Assembly: GCA_021397835.1 (NCBI GenBank)
Contig: JAJFZO010000168.1
Span: 5,146,001 to 5,210,000, forward strand
Origin: Moringa oleifera
Taxonomy: Eukaryota > Streptophyta > Magnoliopsida > Brassicales > Moringaceae
DNA: 64,000 nt
Reading direction: 5' to 3'
Position 1 is the stretch's first letter. Every line of letters starts with the position of its first letter. The notes beneath the pieces are model-generated. The model was given only the letters and a program-made list of their open reading frames with translations, was not told the DNA's origin and did not search any database. Position numbers and translations under genes: made by a program. Below, piece by piece: positions 20,433 to 35,600 of this stretch.

Positions 20433-22487
20433 CTAGAAACGATAACCAAATTCATTGTCACCATATCCAATGAAAAAACATTTTTTTAATTTAGGATCAA
20501 GTTTGCCTCTAGCAGCAGCATCAATATAGATATATGACAGGCAACCAAATATTCTTAGAAAAGACAGGTTTACCTTTTTGCCACTCCACACCTCCTCGAG
20601 TATTCTGCAATCCAAAGGAACTGAAGGACCCCTATTGATTAAATAGGCTGCAGTGTTAACTGCATCTGCCCAAAATGCCTTGGGCAACCCTGCATGCATT
20701 CTCATGCTCCTTACACGCTCATTCAGTGTTCTGTTCATCTTTTCTGCAACACCATTCTGCTGAGGTGTACCTGGAGTAGTCTTCTCCATCTTGATCCCAT
20801 TGTCAGCACAATACTGTTTGAAATCCCCATCAATGTATTCTCCATCATTATCAGATCTCAAACACTTAACTTTAAGATTAGTTTCATTCTCAACCATGGC
20901 TTTCCATTTCCTAAAAGCATCAAATACATCAGATTTATTCTTTAGAAAATAAATCCATACCTTTCTGGTTGAGTCATCAATGAAAGTCACATAGTAGCTA
21001 GATCCCCCAAGAGACGTCACAGTCGAAGGCCCCCATACATCTGTATGAACTAACTCTAGTTTTTGCTGCTTCAACTGCTTTCCTGCTTTGGAGAAGCTGA
21101 CCCTTTTCTGTTTGCCAAGGATGCAGCTTTCACATAACTTGTGCTCTACAGATTTTAAATCCGGCAAATTACCATTTGCCACTATGACCTTCATTCCCTT
21201 TTCATTCATATGCCCAAGTCTGCAATGCCATAGGTCAGAGTTCATACCAGTGTCAACAGCAGCCACTGTATCCTTGCAACTTGAAGTCATATAGAGAGTT
21301 CCAGTTTTGCTTCCTTGAGCAACAACCATGGCACCTTTAGTAACTTTCCAAGCATTATCATTGAAAGTCACCCTATGCCCTTCATTATCAAGCTGTCCAA
21401 CAGAAATTAGATTTCTCATCAACTTTGGCACATGTCTCACCTTTTGAATCTTCCAGGTATTCCCATTTGATATCTTCAATTTAACATCACCCATACCAAC
21501 AATATTCAAAGGTTCTCCATCTGCAAGATAAACCTTCCCAAAATTTTCAGCAACATAATTTTCTATTATTTTGCCATATGCAGTGGTATGAAAAGACACC
21601 CCAGAATCTAAAACCCAAGACTCAAAAGGATTATCAAAAGGATTATCAATAGCCAAGAGTAAAGCATCATCTACCTCATCTGTTACAGCATTTGCAGTGT
21701 CATCTTTATGCTCACCTTTTTTCTTCAGTAAGCGACAATCTTTCTTCATGTGGCCCTTTTTCTTACAGTTCCAACATTCCAGATTTCTTTCAAATCTAGA
21801 TTTGCTTCTTCCATTCCTTGACTTAGATTTGCCCTTATTGCGATCAGAGTTTCTGTCACTTTCTCTTCCCCTGTTTTCAACATTTAGGGAAGAATTTGCA
21901 ACTGATGTTTCACCTGAATCGATCCTTCGAATCTCTTCTGCAAGAACTCGATCATGAACATCATTGAAGTTCAATTTTGAACTCCCAACAGAATTGCTCA
22001 TCGCTGCTCTCATGGGCTCCCAACTATTTAGCAATGATGCCAATAGTATCAAGGCACGTACCTCATCATCAAAGTCAATCTCAACAGAAGATAACTGATT
22101 AACTATTGTATTAAACTCATTAAGATGAGTTTCCATAGAATTACCTTCACCCATTTTCAAGTGGAATAACTTCTTCATGAGAAAAACCTTGTTGTTTGCT
22201 GAAAGTTTTTCATACATGTCAGATAGCACCTTCATCAGACTTGCAGTTGTTTTCTCCTTCGCCACGTTGTGAGCAACGTTCTTTGACAGTGTCAGCCGAA
22301 TAACTCCCAGCACCTGTCGATCAAGGAGATTCCAATCGCTTTCTGAAATCTTTTCAAGCTTTTGACCCAAAAGTGGTTCATGCAGCTTTTTCCCATACAG
22401 ATAATTCTCGATTTGCATTCTCCAGAAGGCATAATCTGTACCATCGAACTTGATGATCCCATGTGATGAGTTTTCTTCGCTACCCAT
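20433..22487 (-). pseudogene. copia Gag-protease-integrase polyprotein (interrupted)
   Basis: Starts at the ATG of MGSEENSSHG; an earlier in-frame non-ATG extension is ignored. The open part is 684 codons. Order: UBN2-type Gag (about 1-220), zinc knuckle CX2CX4HX4C (CWNCKKKGHMKKDC, about 235-250), an Asp protease motif reading DSGVSFH (usually DSGAS), a GAG-pre-integrase domain with the HHCC zinc motif (WHCRLGH ... CESC), and an integrase core with HTDVWGP, the FIDD/D-G-E pattern and TPQQNG. A TAG at 20433-20435 ends this part; the frame continues open from 20432 to a TAA at 19980-19982. No reverse transcriptase follows. Confidence 0.88.
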
Positions 22488-22510
22488 TGCTTTCAATCTC
22501 AAAACCCGAA

Positions 22511-22522
22511 GCTCTGATACCA
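22511..22522 (-). other. primer-binding site for initiator tRNA-Met
   Basis: On the minus strand this reads TGGTATCAGAGC, two bases inside the 5' LTR border. It is the standard plant copia primer site and fixes the orientation of the element. Confidence 0.9.
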
Positions 22523-22524
22523 GT

Positions 22525-23036
22525 TGTTGGGAATTTGACAACCAGATCCTATGTTGATGGATCAAATATCAAATCCCTATTACCTGAAAGCAACAATAAT
22601 AAAAGCAAGAAGAAAATAAACAACCACAAGAACACAAGATTTATAGTGGTTCACCCTCAATTGAGAGTTACATCCACTTTGCAGCCACTGCAGGAAACCC
22701 TTTCACTATGAAAATAGATTACAAGAGAGATACCTGTTTCCCTAGCCCTCACTTTACTAGAATAAAACCCTAGGACTCTTACTCACTCTCTCTATAGTGA
22801 TATTTACATGGGTAGAAGTCTCCCCTTTATATAGTAGAGCCCAAGACCAAAAAGATAGATGTGTGAGAATCTCAAGATATCTTTTTTGATAAGTATATAC
22901 TCTTTTGGATGAGTATATTCCCTTTCAAATAAACATATATATCTTTTCAAATAAGTATATGCCATCTCAGATAAATATATATCTTTTCAGATAAATATAT
23001 ACCCTTTTGTAGATAAGTCTCTACACATACTCAACA
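22525..23036 (-). repeat. 5' LTR of the copia element
   Basis: 512 bp, begins TGTTGGGAATTTG and ends ACTCAACA on the plus strand, with intact TG...CA termini. It would drive transcription toward lower coordinates, in the same direction as GDSL copy 3. Confidence 0.92.
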
Positions 23037-23646
23037 GGAAATTGCAGAATAAGTTTTATATTCCCTTTTCCTTATACATGGTAACAAAGTAAGATCAGTC
23101 TATAGGTTTTTCTCTAATATATGTAGTAAATGTTGATGGATGGGTTGGAGAAACTTCCTTTTCAGACAGCTATGCCTCAGAAGAGACACTTTTAATCACC
23201 ATAAATGTAAGATGCGGTGCTTCATAGGAGCTCCCCTGAAAGCATGAAATACATGAAATACAGGTGCATAGTCAGGGGAACAAACTTTTACAGTTAAGAT
23301 TAATGCACGAAGTTTGAACAACATTAATGAAGCTTGGCGACCAACATTTCAAATACAGTATCTCGTCATGATTGATGTATTAAACATCAAATATTCTATG
23401 GCCCTGGTATGTATGTGAAAAGTGTAATCTACAGAGTTCATCATCTCTCAAGGTTTGCAACATGATCAGTGTTGCAAAGCAGCAAATGCACCAATGCACA
23501 CTAATCCGACATTTTGATGTTACTCATCTCCCATCTTGATCGTTCATAACATTTTCAGGAAAGATTAGTTTATTATTAAATGCAGTGATTGTACTCATGT
23601 CTAAACATGCAGCAGGTTAATAATTCATTAGCGTCTGCATACAGAC
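23037..23646. other. rest of the copy-3 promoter and a duplicated PPR 3' flank
   Basis: Positions 23037-23105 continue the promoter similarity to copy 2 (13362-13436) that the copia insertion interrupts. Positions about 23220-23470 resemble the segment at about 25010-25225 beyond the 3' end of the PPR gene (shared AAGCATGA, ACAGTATCT and TAGTGTAATCTACAGA patterns), indicating a duplicated flank. No gene is present. Confidence 0.5.
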
Positions 23647-24184
23647 CTCAGGATGAAGAACAAAGAGATGGCAATAACGCCTTACACAGAGCTGTGAAGG
23701 AAGTGTGGACTCCTGTTTCCAGAAATGCAGTATCAAACGCCGTAACTCCGGCAGTAAAGTTGGCAACCCCTTGAAAACTCGGGCCACTTCCGTTTTTTGA
23801 CCTCCGAAATACTTTGGTGCCAGTAGTAGCCGAGACATTCATCTGCGAGAGAAAGAAAGAAACAGCTCATCATTATTAGAGGCGCCTAAAAAGCTGTACG
23901 CTGTGCTTGATCATGTACACTTACCGATGTTATCTATGACCAGAGGGCCACCTGAGCAGCATCCGGTGGTTTGGTGGAAGCAGGTCTGTGGTGCATAGGC
24001 AACCTGGGGAAGACCACCCGGTTGAGAAGGGAGAACTAAGTCGGCATGGACCAGCAGAGTAACCGAGGCTGAAGATGGGTTTGTAACAGAACTCATTTGA
24101 ATGCGAGATGACAGCGAAAGCAAGGAGAACATTGAGGATCAATTGTTGTTTCATTGGAGACATCGGAGACAAAGGTGAAGCCAT
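23647..24184 (-). pseudogene. GDSL esterase/lipase pseudogene, array copy 4 (exons 1-2 only)
   Basis: Exon 1 remnant 23925-24184 begins with an ATG and the same MASP...MKQQL signal-peptide start as copy 3, then loses frame through several indels. The FGDSL block is unreadable (FSLGYSAG). Exon 2 remnant 23647-23842 is 196 nt against 225 in copy 3 and is also frameshifted. Donor (GTAAGT) and acceptor (AG) of intron 1 are still present. Exons 3-5 are absent: the next sequence to the left is duplicated PPR 3' flank and then the copy-3 promoter. Confidence 0.82.
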
Positions 24185-25525
24185 GTCAATAAAGAGAGAG
24201 GGAGTAAAAGCTTTGGCGATCACTCAGCGCTGGTTCTGCTTTTCTTATTCTTAATGGAGATAACTGTATATATAATAGGTAAAGAGGTGATCGAAGAAGA
24301 AGTCTTTCTCCATTCAACTTCTATTACTTTGAATTTTATTCAAATGATATCTGTTTTAATTGATCTAATAAATTAGATAAATATAAAAAAATCTTAAACT
24401 TTATTCAGATTTTAATTTAAAATTTGTTATTTTAATTTTTCACTGCATTTAAAATTTTAAATTAAATTTTAATTAAAACATTTATAAAAAATTAATGATA
24501 TTTTTATTATTAAAATACTTAAAAAAGATTCAAATAAATTCTGTTTACCCTTCACTTTGAATAATTTTTTATCCATAAAATATTTCTTATAAATTTTTTA
24601 AAATTTTTGAAAACAAAAAATTAAAAAAAAATATACTTTTAGTATTACAAAAATTCTAAAATATTTTATAACGATAAATTTTATATTTTTGATTTTCATG
24701 TAAAATTTCAAGTCAAAAATTTTTTTTAATTTGAATTTTTTTAATTTTTAATTTTTTAATAAAATCTAAGTAAATTCAAATTGAAATTTGAATACATAAT
24801 CTAAAAGATTGAAACAAAGAGATTTAAATTGAAATCCTTATAAAATTTAAAGTTCTTTTATATTTATGTAATAAAATTTTAACACTCAATATTATTAAGC
24901 ATAATTATCTTTTAAATATAAGATAACTATTAACAAAAGAAGCCACATGCATCACTTTATAAATATCTAACATGAAATACTGTAAATAAATGCAAACATG
25001 GTTCCACAGTCAGAGCTGCCAAAGGAAGCATGAGATACAGATTAAATTTTGCCATTGAGACCAGTACAAGAACAATTTTAAGAAGGCTGATGAAGCCTGT
25101 CATTTTCATTTTCGACAAAACACAGTATCTATTTGCGATTGACTCGTGAAAGAATTACAAAGCTAACATCCTAAACAGAGCTGCAACCTGCTATGTTACT
25201 AGTGTAATCTACAGAATTCCAGCATCCCCATAAAAGATTCCAAAAAATTGCATTACAGACCAACAAAGTTGGAAGAGACAGACCTTGGCCATCTTTCCTC
25301 CATTCTTCCACGATATCATCTATGTGAGAAGAGACAAAAGGATTCAATAGAAGAGAATTCTGCTCAATCACTTTTCAGGACCTTAGGTTCCTCAGATTGA
25401 TTTGAATTTTACATTTCCCAATCCGTGCTATGTTCACATTGCATTGGTTGATCTATTTGTAATATTTACAACAGGCCGTTCAATCATGGCACAAACTTAC
25501 ACCAGAAATCCTGATTGAGAGAAGA
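24185..25525. other. AT-rich intergenic region
   Basis: Upstream remnant of GDSL copy 4, then extreme AT-rich DNA (24300-24900), then the 3' flank of the PPR gene (25000-25525), part of which is duplicated at 23220-23470. No gene is seen. Confidence 0.5.
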
Positions 25526-27469
25526 TCAGCTGGACTTGAACTGGTACTCAGATGAAGGCTCCATATCCCATTCAACATCTCCACATGCACAAAGGACTGT
25601 TGAAAGGATGTAATCATCCACCTTGATTCCTTCCGCTTGCATCCGATACATGAGTTTCAAAGCCTCTTGGCAGAGCCCATTCTTTGCGTAACCAATAATC
25701 ATAGCCTTCCAAGAAACCAAGTTTCTTTCAGGCATGCTGTCAAAAACTTGAAATGCCTCAGACATAAATCCACATTTTGCATACATATGAATTAAAGCGC
25801 TACCCACAAACACATTCGACAAAGCATGAGTCTTGTTTGCAAAAGAGTGAATTGATTTCCCCACCAAAACGTCTTCAAGGTTGGCACATGCTTTTAAAGC
25901 TGATGAATAAGTAAAACAGTTTGGTGCCACTCCCTCCTTCATCATTTCCTTCAAGAACTGAAGAGCTTCGGACTCATGCCCAAGGCTTGCACAACCAGAT
26001 ATCATGGCAGTCCATGAGATGACATCTCTAAGGGGCATCTGTTGGAGGACTTTGGTAGCATTATGATACTGCCCACATTTACAGTACAGCCACACTAAAG
26101 TGGTTCCAACATAGATATTGGTTTGGATAGAATTCTTGATTATATGTGCATGAACTTCTCTTCCCTTCAGTAAAGCTCCTATAGACCCACAGGCCCTTAA
26201 GACACTTACAGTGGTCAAGTTGTTGGCAATTATATTTCGTTGCTTCATTATTTGAAAGAGGCCGATTGCTTCCTCTCCAAGCTCCATCCGAGCATATCCA
26301 GCTATAATGGACGTCCATGTAGCAGTGTTTCTATTGCTCATTGCATCAAACACCTTTCTAGAGTCCAAAATCTCGCCGCATTTTGCATACATGTCCACTA
26401 GAGAAGTCCCTATAACAATATCATCCTTGAAAATGTTTTTAACAATGGCGCCATGCAATTGTCTCCCAAGTATTAATGCCTTGCCCTCTCCACAAGCCTT
26501 CAAAACGCTACATGCTGTAAACTCATTAGGCGAAAACCCATCGCTTAACATTCGTGAGAATAACGAGAATACCTCTTCTCTTCTCCCTTGCTGGGAGCAA
26601 GCAGCAATCATAGTCGTCCAACAAACAACATCCCTGTGTGGCATCCCATCAAAAGCACGAAAGGCACTCGACAGCTCACCAAATTGCGCATAGAAATAAA
26701 CCACAGCGCTGTCTACAATCAAGTTCCTCCAATTTCCCTTTACTATACAAGCATGAATCTGCTTGCCAAGCACAAAATCTGACCTCCTAGTACACAAATT
26801 CAAAACACACACAAATGTCTTCTCATTCAGTTGAATACCGTTCTCAACAGCACCACTGAATAACCTCAATGCCTCATCATAAAATCCAAATTTCAGGTAG
26901 CCACTAACCATCGCAGTCCAGCTGACAACATTTCTCTCCAACATTTCGTCAAACACCTCTCGAGCTTCACATAACTTCCCTAATCTCACATACGCACTTA
27001 TCAAATTATTATCAACGTAAGTCACTGGGCTCCTCAAACACTTCAATGAAACTGCATGTATTCTTCTAATCTCTTTCACGCTGCAACACGACTGAAGCCA
27101 AACAGCAAGGACACCAGAATCAACACGTTCGACCACTAATAGATTATCTATAAATTCAGCAGCTGGGCTTTCCTGCGAACTGCACGTATTGCTTGAATCA
27201 TCGAATCCCGACTCAACGGATGCGCTATTGCAAGAAAGACAAGATAATCTAGGAGGGTTTTTGCCATTCTTGTTGATTCTTTTAGCTTTAACGTTGCTTC
27301 TAAATTTTGGAGATTGTAATGGTTGAACAGACAAAAGAGCAGGCTGTTGAATAAGATTGATTTGCGACGAGAAGAACGTTAACGAGAGCATTTGGGCTGA
27401 AGTAACTAAAAATTCCCGCCAAAAAGGATAAACATTCAGTTCCTCAAGGTCTCTCTTCCGAAAGAGCAT
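25526..27469 (-). CDS. PLS-type pentatricopeptide repeat protein, probably organellar
   Basis: Intronless, 647 aa. It starts at the ATG at 27467-27469; a second in-frame Met at residue 27 (MLSLTFFSSQ) is a plausible alternative. The N-terminal about 110 residues are Ser/Arg-rich with low acidity, as expected of a plastid or mitochondrial transit peptide. From about residue 140 the protein is tandem PPR motifs with recurring NNLISAYVRLGK, NVVSWTAMVSGY and LVDMYAKCG signatures, alternating P, L and S types. No DYW cytidine-deaminase domain follows; the protein ends shortly after the last repeat (VEWDMEPSSEYQFKSS). Such proteins bind organelle RNA and act in editing, splicing or stability. The overall pattern recalls Arabidopsis At4g18520, but I hold that assignment weakly. 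Confidence 0.88.
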   Translation of the reverse strand: MLFRKRDLEELNVYPFWREFLVTSAQMLSLTFFSSQINLIQQPALLSVQPLQSPKFRSNVKAKRINKNGKNPPRLSCLSCNSASVESGFDDSSNTCSSQESPAAEFIDNLLVVERVDSGVLAVWLQSCCSVKEIRRIHAVSLKCLRSPVTYVDNNLISAYVRLGKLCEAREVFDEMLERNVVSWTAMVSGYLKFGFYDEALRLFSGAVENGIQLNEKTFVCVLNLCTRRSDFVLGKQIHACIVKGNWRNLIVDSAVVYFYAQFGELSSAFRAFDGMPHRDVVCWTTMIAACSQQGRREEVFSLFSRMLSDGFSPNEFTACSVLKACGEGKALILGRQLHGAIVKNIFKDDIVIGTSLVDMYAKCGEILDSRKVFDAMSNRNTATWTSIIAGYARMELGEEAIGLFQIMKQRNIIANNLTTVSVLRACGSIGALLKGREVHAHIIKNSIQTNIYVGTTLVWLYCKCGQYHNATKVLQQMPLRDVISWTAMISGCASLGHESEALQFLKEMMKEGVAPNCFTYSSALKACANLEDVLVGKSIHSFANKTHALSNVFVGSALIHMYAKCGFMSEAFQVFDSMPERNLVSWKAMIIGYAKNGLCQEALKLMYRMQAEGIKVDDYILSTVLCACGDVEWDMEPSSEYQFKSS

Positions 27470-28102
27470 GAACTTGAGGTGAGTGGCACAACGGTCAGTT
27501 GCGAATTAAAAAGACCAATTTACCTCAGCCACTTCTCCACTCATATCTGAAAGCAACAAAGACACAGAAATACGACGTCGTTTTCCGAGGACATGAAATC
27601 CAGAGCTGCGCAATAGTCGCCAGAACATGGCCTTCTCACTATTCCTCACATACAGATTGCCAATAAAAGTATCTAATAGAATTATATAAGTTGATAAAAA
27701 ACAACAAAACTCTTCAGAAAACCGAGTGATTGATTTTCTGGGTCAAAATAATGCATCATAACCTTATGAAATATAACCTGAATTCTTGAATCTATATAAC
27801 ATCCCTTAACCATTTTTCCAGGCCACAAGAGTAAGAAATGCCATAGCTTCATACATCAGCCAGTACTGAAAATACCCGTAATAATAATCTGTGCAAAAAG
27901 GGGCATAGGCAGCCAATAATAGCAATACTAAGTTGTTAATCTTATTCTGATTTCCATTTTGACCAAGTTTACTTCATATAACATTAGCTAATACAACAGC
28001 TCCCATGGGAGCAAAATATCTCATGAGTACAAAACAATCTTTACTCCGATGAAAAATGTGATTCACGACAAAAGATAAAATCTCTTGTAAGAGAATAACC
28101 GC
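27470..28102. other. intergenic region, PPR promoter and MDH 3' end
   Basis: Contains the 5' flank of the PPR gene and, toward 28102, the 3' untranslated part of the malate dehydrogenase gene. No other gene is seen. Confidence 0.5.
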
Positions 28103-31207
<3,105 letters not shown>

Positions 31208-32694
31208 GGCGAGAGAGATGGAAGAAACGACGGAAAGCCGAAGATATGAAAAGAACTGTAGAGACTGTCAAAAGAGGGAAGCGGGCTTTTAAAAGAGTGC
31301 CTATTGGAATGACTGGAAAAATCAGAAAGTAAATGAAAAAGTTTGTGGCTTTCGAGGAGTTTGCTACTTCCAGTGTTTGACACAGTGCCAGCATTGCCAC
31401 CATTCAACACCAGAAACAGCAACACCGAGAATAAAAGAAGCAATTTTCCTATTTTCTTTTTTTGCTGTTTTTCTAAGAAAAGTTTATGATTGTCATTCAT
31501 GATTTTCATTAATCACAACATCAAAATGGAAGATGTAAATGGGCTAGCATTAAATATTGCTTTATTTTCGGCCTTACGAGTTTTTGGCCTTAAGAAAAGA
31601 TATCACAAAACGAGCTTTGCTGCATTTTGGATTTTAAGTATAAATCACAGTAAGTTCATTTATCTAAACTCAATCCTTGTTTTGAAAAAGCAAAACCTTA
31701 ATCATGTCATTAGAAAATTATTACCACAAGTTCATGAAGATAACAGATCAATAAACCAGAAATTTTCTAATCTAGGGAAGGCCGCACCCAATATTCAAAC
31801 ATGGTGCCATTCCCATCTACAAAATGAACCCAAAAGAAGTATTTTGAAACCCCTGCAAAATCGAAAAGGCAAAAGACAATTGCTAGAAGATCAATCATCT
31901 ATTCTTCATATGATTCTTCAATTACAACAACATTAGTTACATGTCACAAAGCTCAGTTCTAGCAAAGCAGCTGCATCTGTCTCAAGACTCGGAATTTGAA
32001 CAAGACAAGAACCGCTTACGTGAGAGTTAAAATTATATCAGAAAGTAAAAGAGGAAGCTTTTTCTTTTCTGTTAGTTCCACCTCCCATACTATTGTCAAG
32101 TCCATGGCTTTGTTAATATCTTTGGCCAACTAACCCAATGGAGCGAAGTTTCAAAGAACATTACATTGGATGATCAGAAAAATCTGAACTGCATTAAAAA
32201 AATTTGCCAGCAAGAACAGCTAAGAATAGGACAGACAAGCTAGATGATATTTGCTCTGTCCAGAGAAAGATAAGCTCTAGGTGCTATAGAGGCCTAGGCA
32301 CAATCTAGAGAAAGTGGACAAGCAATCTACCGAAGTTTTGCAGGCATGAACACACAGGACAGACATATAAAGTAGCAAACTAGGCTGAAAATCCACTAAA
32401 ATGCAAATTGCACCAGACAACAATGTTGCCTGCAGTTTACATGGATCATATTTCGAACTTCATCTTTATTGACAGACAAAATGCTTATTGACAACACTAC
32501 AGCTGTGTACTATATGCAGCTTATTCAATTAGTCATATACGACAGAACATAAAGGTTAAAGACATTAACATACAAAGTCAAAGCCAGTTACAGCACTGGT
32601 ATGGTTTCATCTGTTGAAGCAACCTCTCTTTCCCTCTTATTTCAATTTCTGAGAGTAGTTCTTTGATAAAGGGAAACAGGAAAGCTCCACAATT
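31208..32694. other. intergenic region, mMDH promoter and PDC 3' end
   Basis: Upstream region of mMDH (31208 to about 31500) and the 3' region of the pyruvate decarboxylase gene. An open stretch on the plus strand (31490-31936) shows no motif, and I do not call it a gene. Confidence 0.45.
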
Positions 32695-35600
32695 CTATTG
32701 GGGATTTGGCGGGCGGCTGTTAGCAGCTGAGACTCGAGATCCCCATTCAAGCAGCTCTTTGCTGGTGTCATCCTTGTGCACAATAACTTCAATGAAACAT
32801 AAAGAATCCCTTTTTGCTTCTGTCGCTGTTGTTATTGCTTCAATCAGCTCATCCTCAGTATGTACCTGTATTTGCAGCTGCATAAATTAGTCTACTCTAT
32901 GATAGATTTGGAGATAAAGAGTGATTAATCTTCTAAATTAGAAGACAAAAAGCCACCAGTCACTGATGTCCAAAACACTGAATGGTTTTATCTTAAGGAA
33001 ATATATAGCATTCAAGATATGTTGCAACCACAACACAAAATCTTACAAAGTTCAGAAGAAGGATAGAAGGAGCTAAGTGACAGCAACATTTTGACACAGA
33101 ACAAACCGAAAAGAAAAAAATGATGAATCTAAGAGGGAAGAAAGCACTAGAATATAAGGGTGAAAGGGAAGAAAGAAAGGCAATAGGCATCATTCTAGGT
33201 TACGCATATAAAAGTTAAGACATTTATAAGTATGAAATGTCAAAATTCATCTCTTCTTATTCTAACCTTTGCAGTCCAGCATTTGCCTTCACCATTGTGG
33301 ATGGCATCAACAAGAGCAGTGTAGTTCCAGTTCTTTATCACATTGTATGGGCCATCATGAATTTCAACTTCAATTGTGTAACCTCCATTGTTGATGAGGA
33401 ATATAATGCTTCTTTGCCCATGCCGGATCATTGTGGAAACATCCTGTGCTGTTACCTGAACAAAGGGCAATCATAGATCAGTAACATACGCATATATTTA
33501 GAGTATGTTAAATAAGTCTACAATGGCTTAACCACGACCAACATCCTGAAGTATGGTATTTCCAGTCACAGCAGCAGGCAAGAATGTTTGAAGCTTTGCT
33601 AATTGAATTTCAATTACAGCCTCTTTTTACAACCTCTAGCATTTATCAGAGATCATACTTTCTTAACAAGCATTTATGATTTCTTCCCCTAATGAATGAT
33701 TCAAAACAAAAAAATGAACATGGCGAGTAAATCAAAGCTATATGCAATAGTGGATTGCCATGTCGAGCATCACATCCTTCTCTGTTTATCTTTGAATTTT
33801 TTCCAATGCACGTTGCATTAGTTGGGCAATTCCCTCTCAAAACATTATAATAAACTAATAACAAATATAGGTCATTAACCTGGAAACTCCCATCACCAAT
33901 GCAAGCAATTATACGCTTATTTTTGGCAGCCTGCGCATATCCAAGAGTTGCACCAACTGACCAGCCAATAGATCCATACTGCATTTGGAATTCATACCTG
34001 AGAGAAATTGACAATGAAAAATTAGCAGATATGTAAACCAGTAAACATATGAGCGCTGTATTAGAAATTCATAGAAATGTTCGTTTCTTACCCACAATTC
34101 TCAGGGAGGCGGAGCTTCAGACAGTTGAACCATGAATCACCAGTTTCAGCAATTACTGCTGTTTTATCACTTAGCATTGCCTATTCAGTGAGTGTGAAGA
34201 ATGAATTAGGGAGAGGGAAGGAAGGAAGTAGGGAAGGAATGCAATAAATGAAAGCATAACAAGGAGATTGCCTTAACTGGGTGGGAATGACCATGCCTCT
34301 TTTCAAGGATTCAACTTACCTGTTTCTTTAGGTGCTTCACTCTTTTTACCCTTCTAAACTGAAATTTAGAAGGACCTAGTCTAGCTATGACACCTAGGCA
34401 TGGAAGTCTTCCTTCTAACGATGTTTCATATAAAGGACAAAGAACAAGAAAGTATCAGCACAAAATTGACATCGACTCCAAACTTAGAATAATTTTCGCT
34501 GCTGTGAAACATATGATCTGTTGGCCCAACCACGTTCTTTATCAAAGGGCTTCAATATTTGTTTGTCAGGGTATGAAATGCAATGCGCTAGATGACAATG
34601 ACAAATTTTAAGCTGGGTTGTATGCACCTACCTGGATGTGCTTGAAGAGAACATTTACTCTAAGAAGCTCTTCTTTGCTGTGTTGCAGAGGGACACCAGG
34701 AGGGACAAAGATTCTATGGTAGTTCTCAAGAGCTGTACTGTTTCTCTTCAGTTTCTTGGCCAATGCACTTAAGAAATCAGCCATATACACGAAACCGAAG
34801 GAAGGACCATTTCCTAGAGTAACACAGTAAGGCTGCACCATGATTGCTTTATCCTTCTTGATGAGCAAGGAATACCCAACAGAACTGTAATCATTGAAGA
34901 TGGGACCAACAAAGATATAGACATCGGCAGATTCCACGATCTCACCGCAAAAGGTGGTGCTAACGGCACCCCAGTAAGTCCCAATGAAGTTTGGATGGTG
35001 CTCTGGCACCAGTCCCTTCCCAGAGGGCATAACCGCCACTGGATACCCACTGCTGTCGGCAAGCTCTACAAATGCCTTTTGTGCTTTTCCTACCCTTAGT
35101 TTAGGTCCACCCACAATGACTGGCTTCACAGCTTTATTTAAAAACTCGGCAGCTGCTTCCACAGCTGCCTCCAATCCTAATTGATTGCTTACCCTGCATC
35201 CAAGTAAAGTTAGGCCTGTGTAAACTTTCTGGTTATGGATGTTAGAGAAACTCAATGTTTGTAGAAACTTTGTTTTAGTCAAAGAAATCTCTCTTTAAAA
35301 CTTTAACAGCAAAGATGAACTTGTTCAATAACAGTTGACTCAGAGTTCAGGAACCAAAAATTGATGAGCCAAAAAATTCCTGAACCTTTCTACATTTAAA
35401 ATTAAAACTTCTAATGCAAAAGGTAAACTTGCTCAGTACATGTTAGGACATGAAATTCACACTTGATAAAATTAGTATATGAGGCAAGGCTGAGGTTTTA
35501 GGCATATTCCAAAAGCTATCTTAAGTCCTACTCTCAGCCAAATGTTTTAAAGAGTTCTGTGGGTCGAGGACCATATTCTTAGATAGACAATTTAAATTGA

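Larger units (their letters stand above)
19254..23041 (-). mobile_element. Ty1/copia LTR retrotransposon, internally deleted, with 5-bp target duplication
   Basis: The element proper is 19259-23036 (3,778 bp), flanked by GGAAA at 19254-19258 and 23037-23041. Both LTRs are 512 bp. The primer-binding site (TGGTATCAGAGC on the minus strand, 22511-22522) matches the 3' end of initiator tRNA-Met. A purine-rich tract ending GTGGGAGAT precedes the other LTR (19771-19783). Gag, protease and integrase are present. The coding region then jumps, at about 19915-19925, from the first residues of reverse transcriptase to the C-terminal end of RNase H, so the polymerase is missing. By eye the LTRs differ at about 21 sites (about 4%), indicating a fairly recent insertion. 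The element is non-autonomous and disabled. Confidence 0.92.

Noticed and set aside
22488..22565. N-terminal extension of the copia polyprotein into the LTR
   Set aside because: It has no ATG and covers the primer-binding site and the LTR end; the Gag start at 22487 is standard.
31490..31936. 148-codon plus-strand open frame between mMDH and PDC
   Set aside because: No domain, signal peptide or codon pattern; it lies antisense in the mMDH promoter / PDC 3' region and looks like chance.
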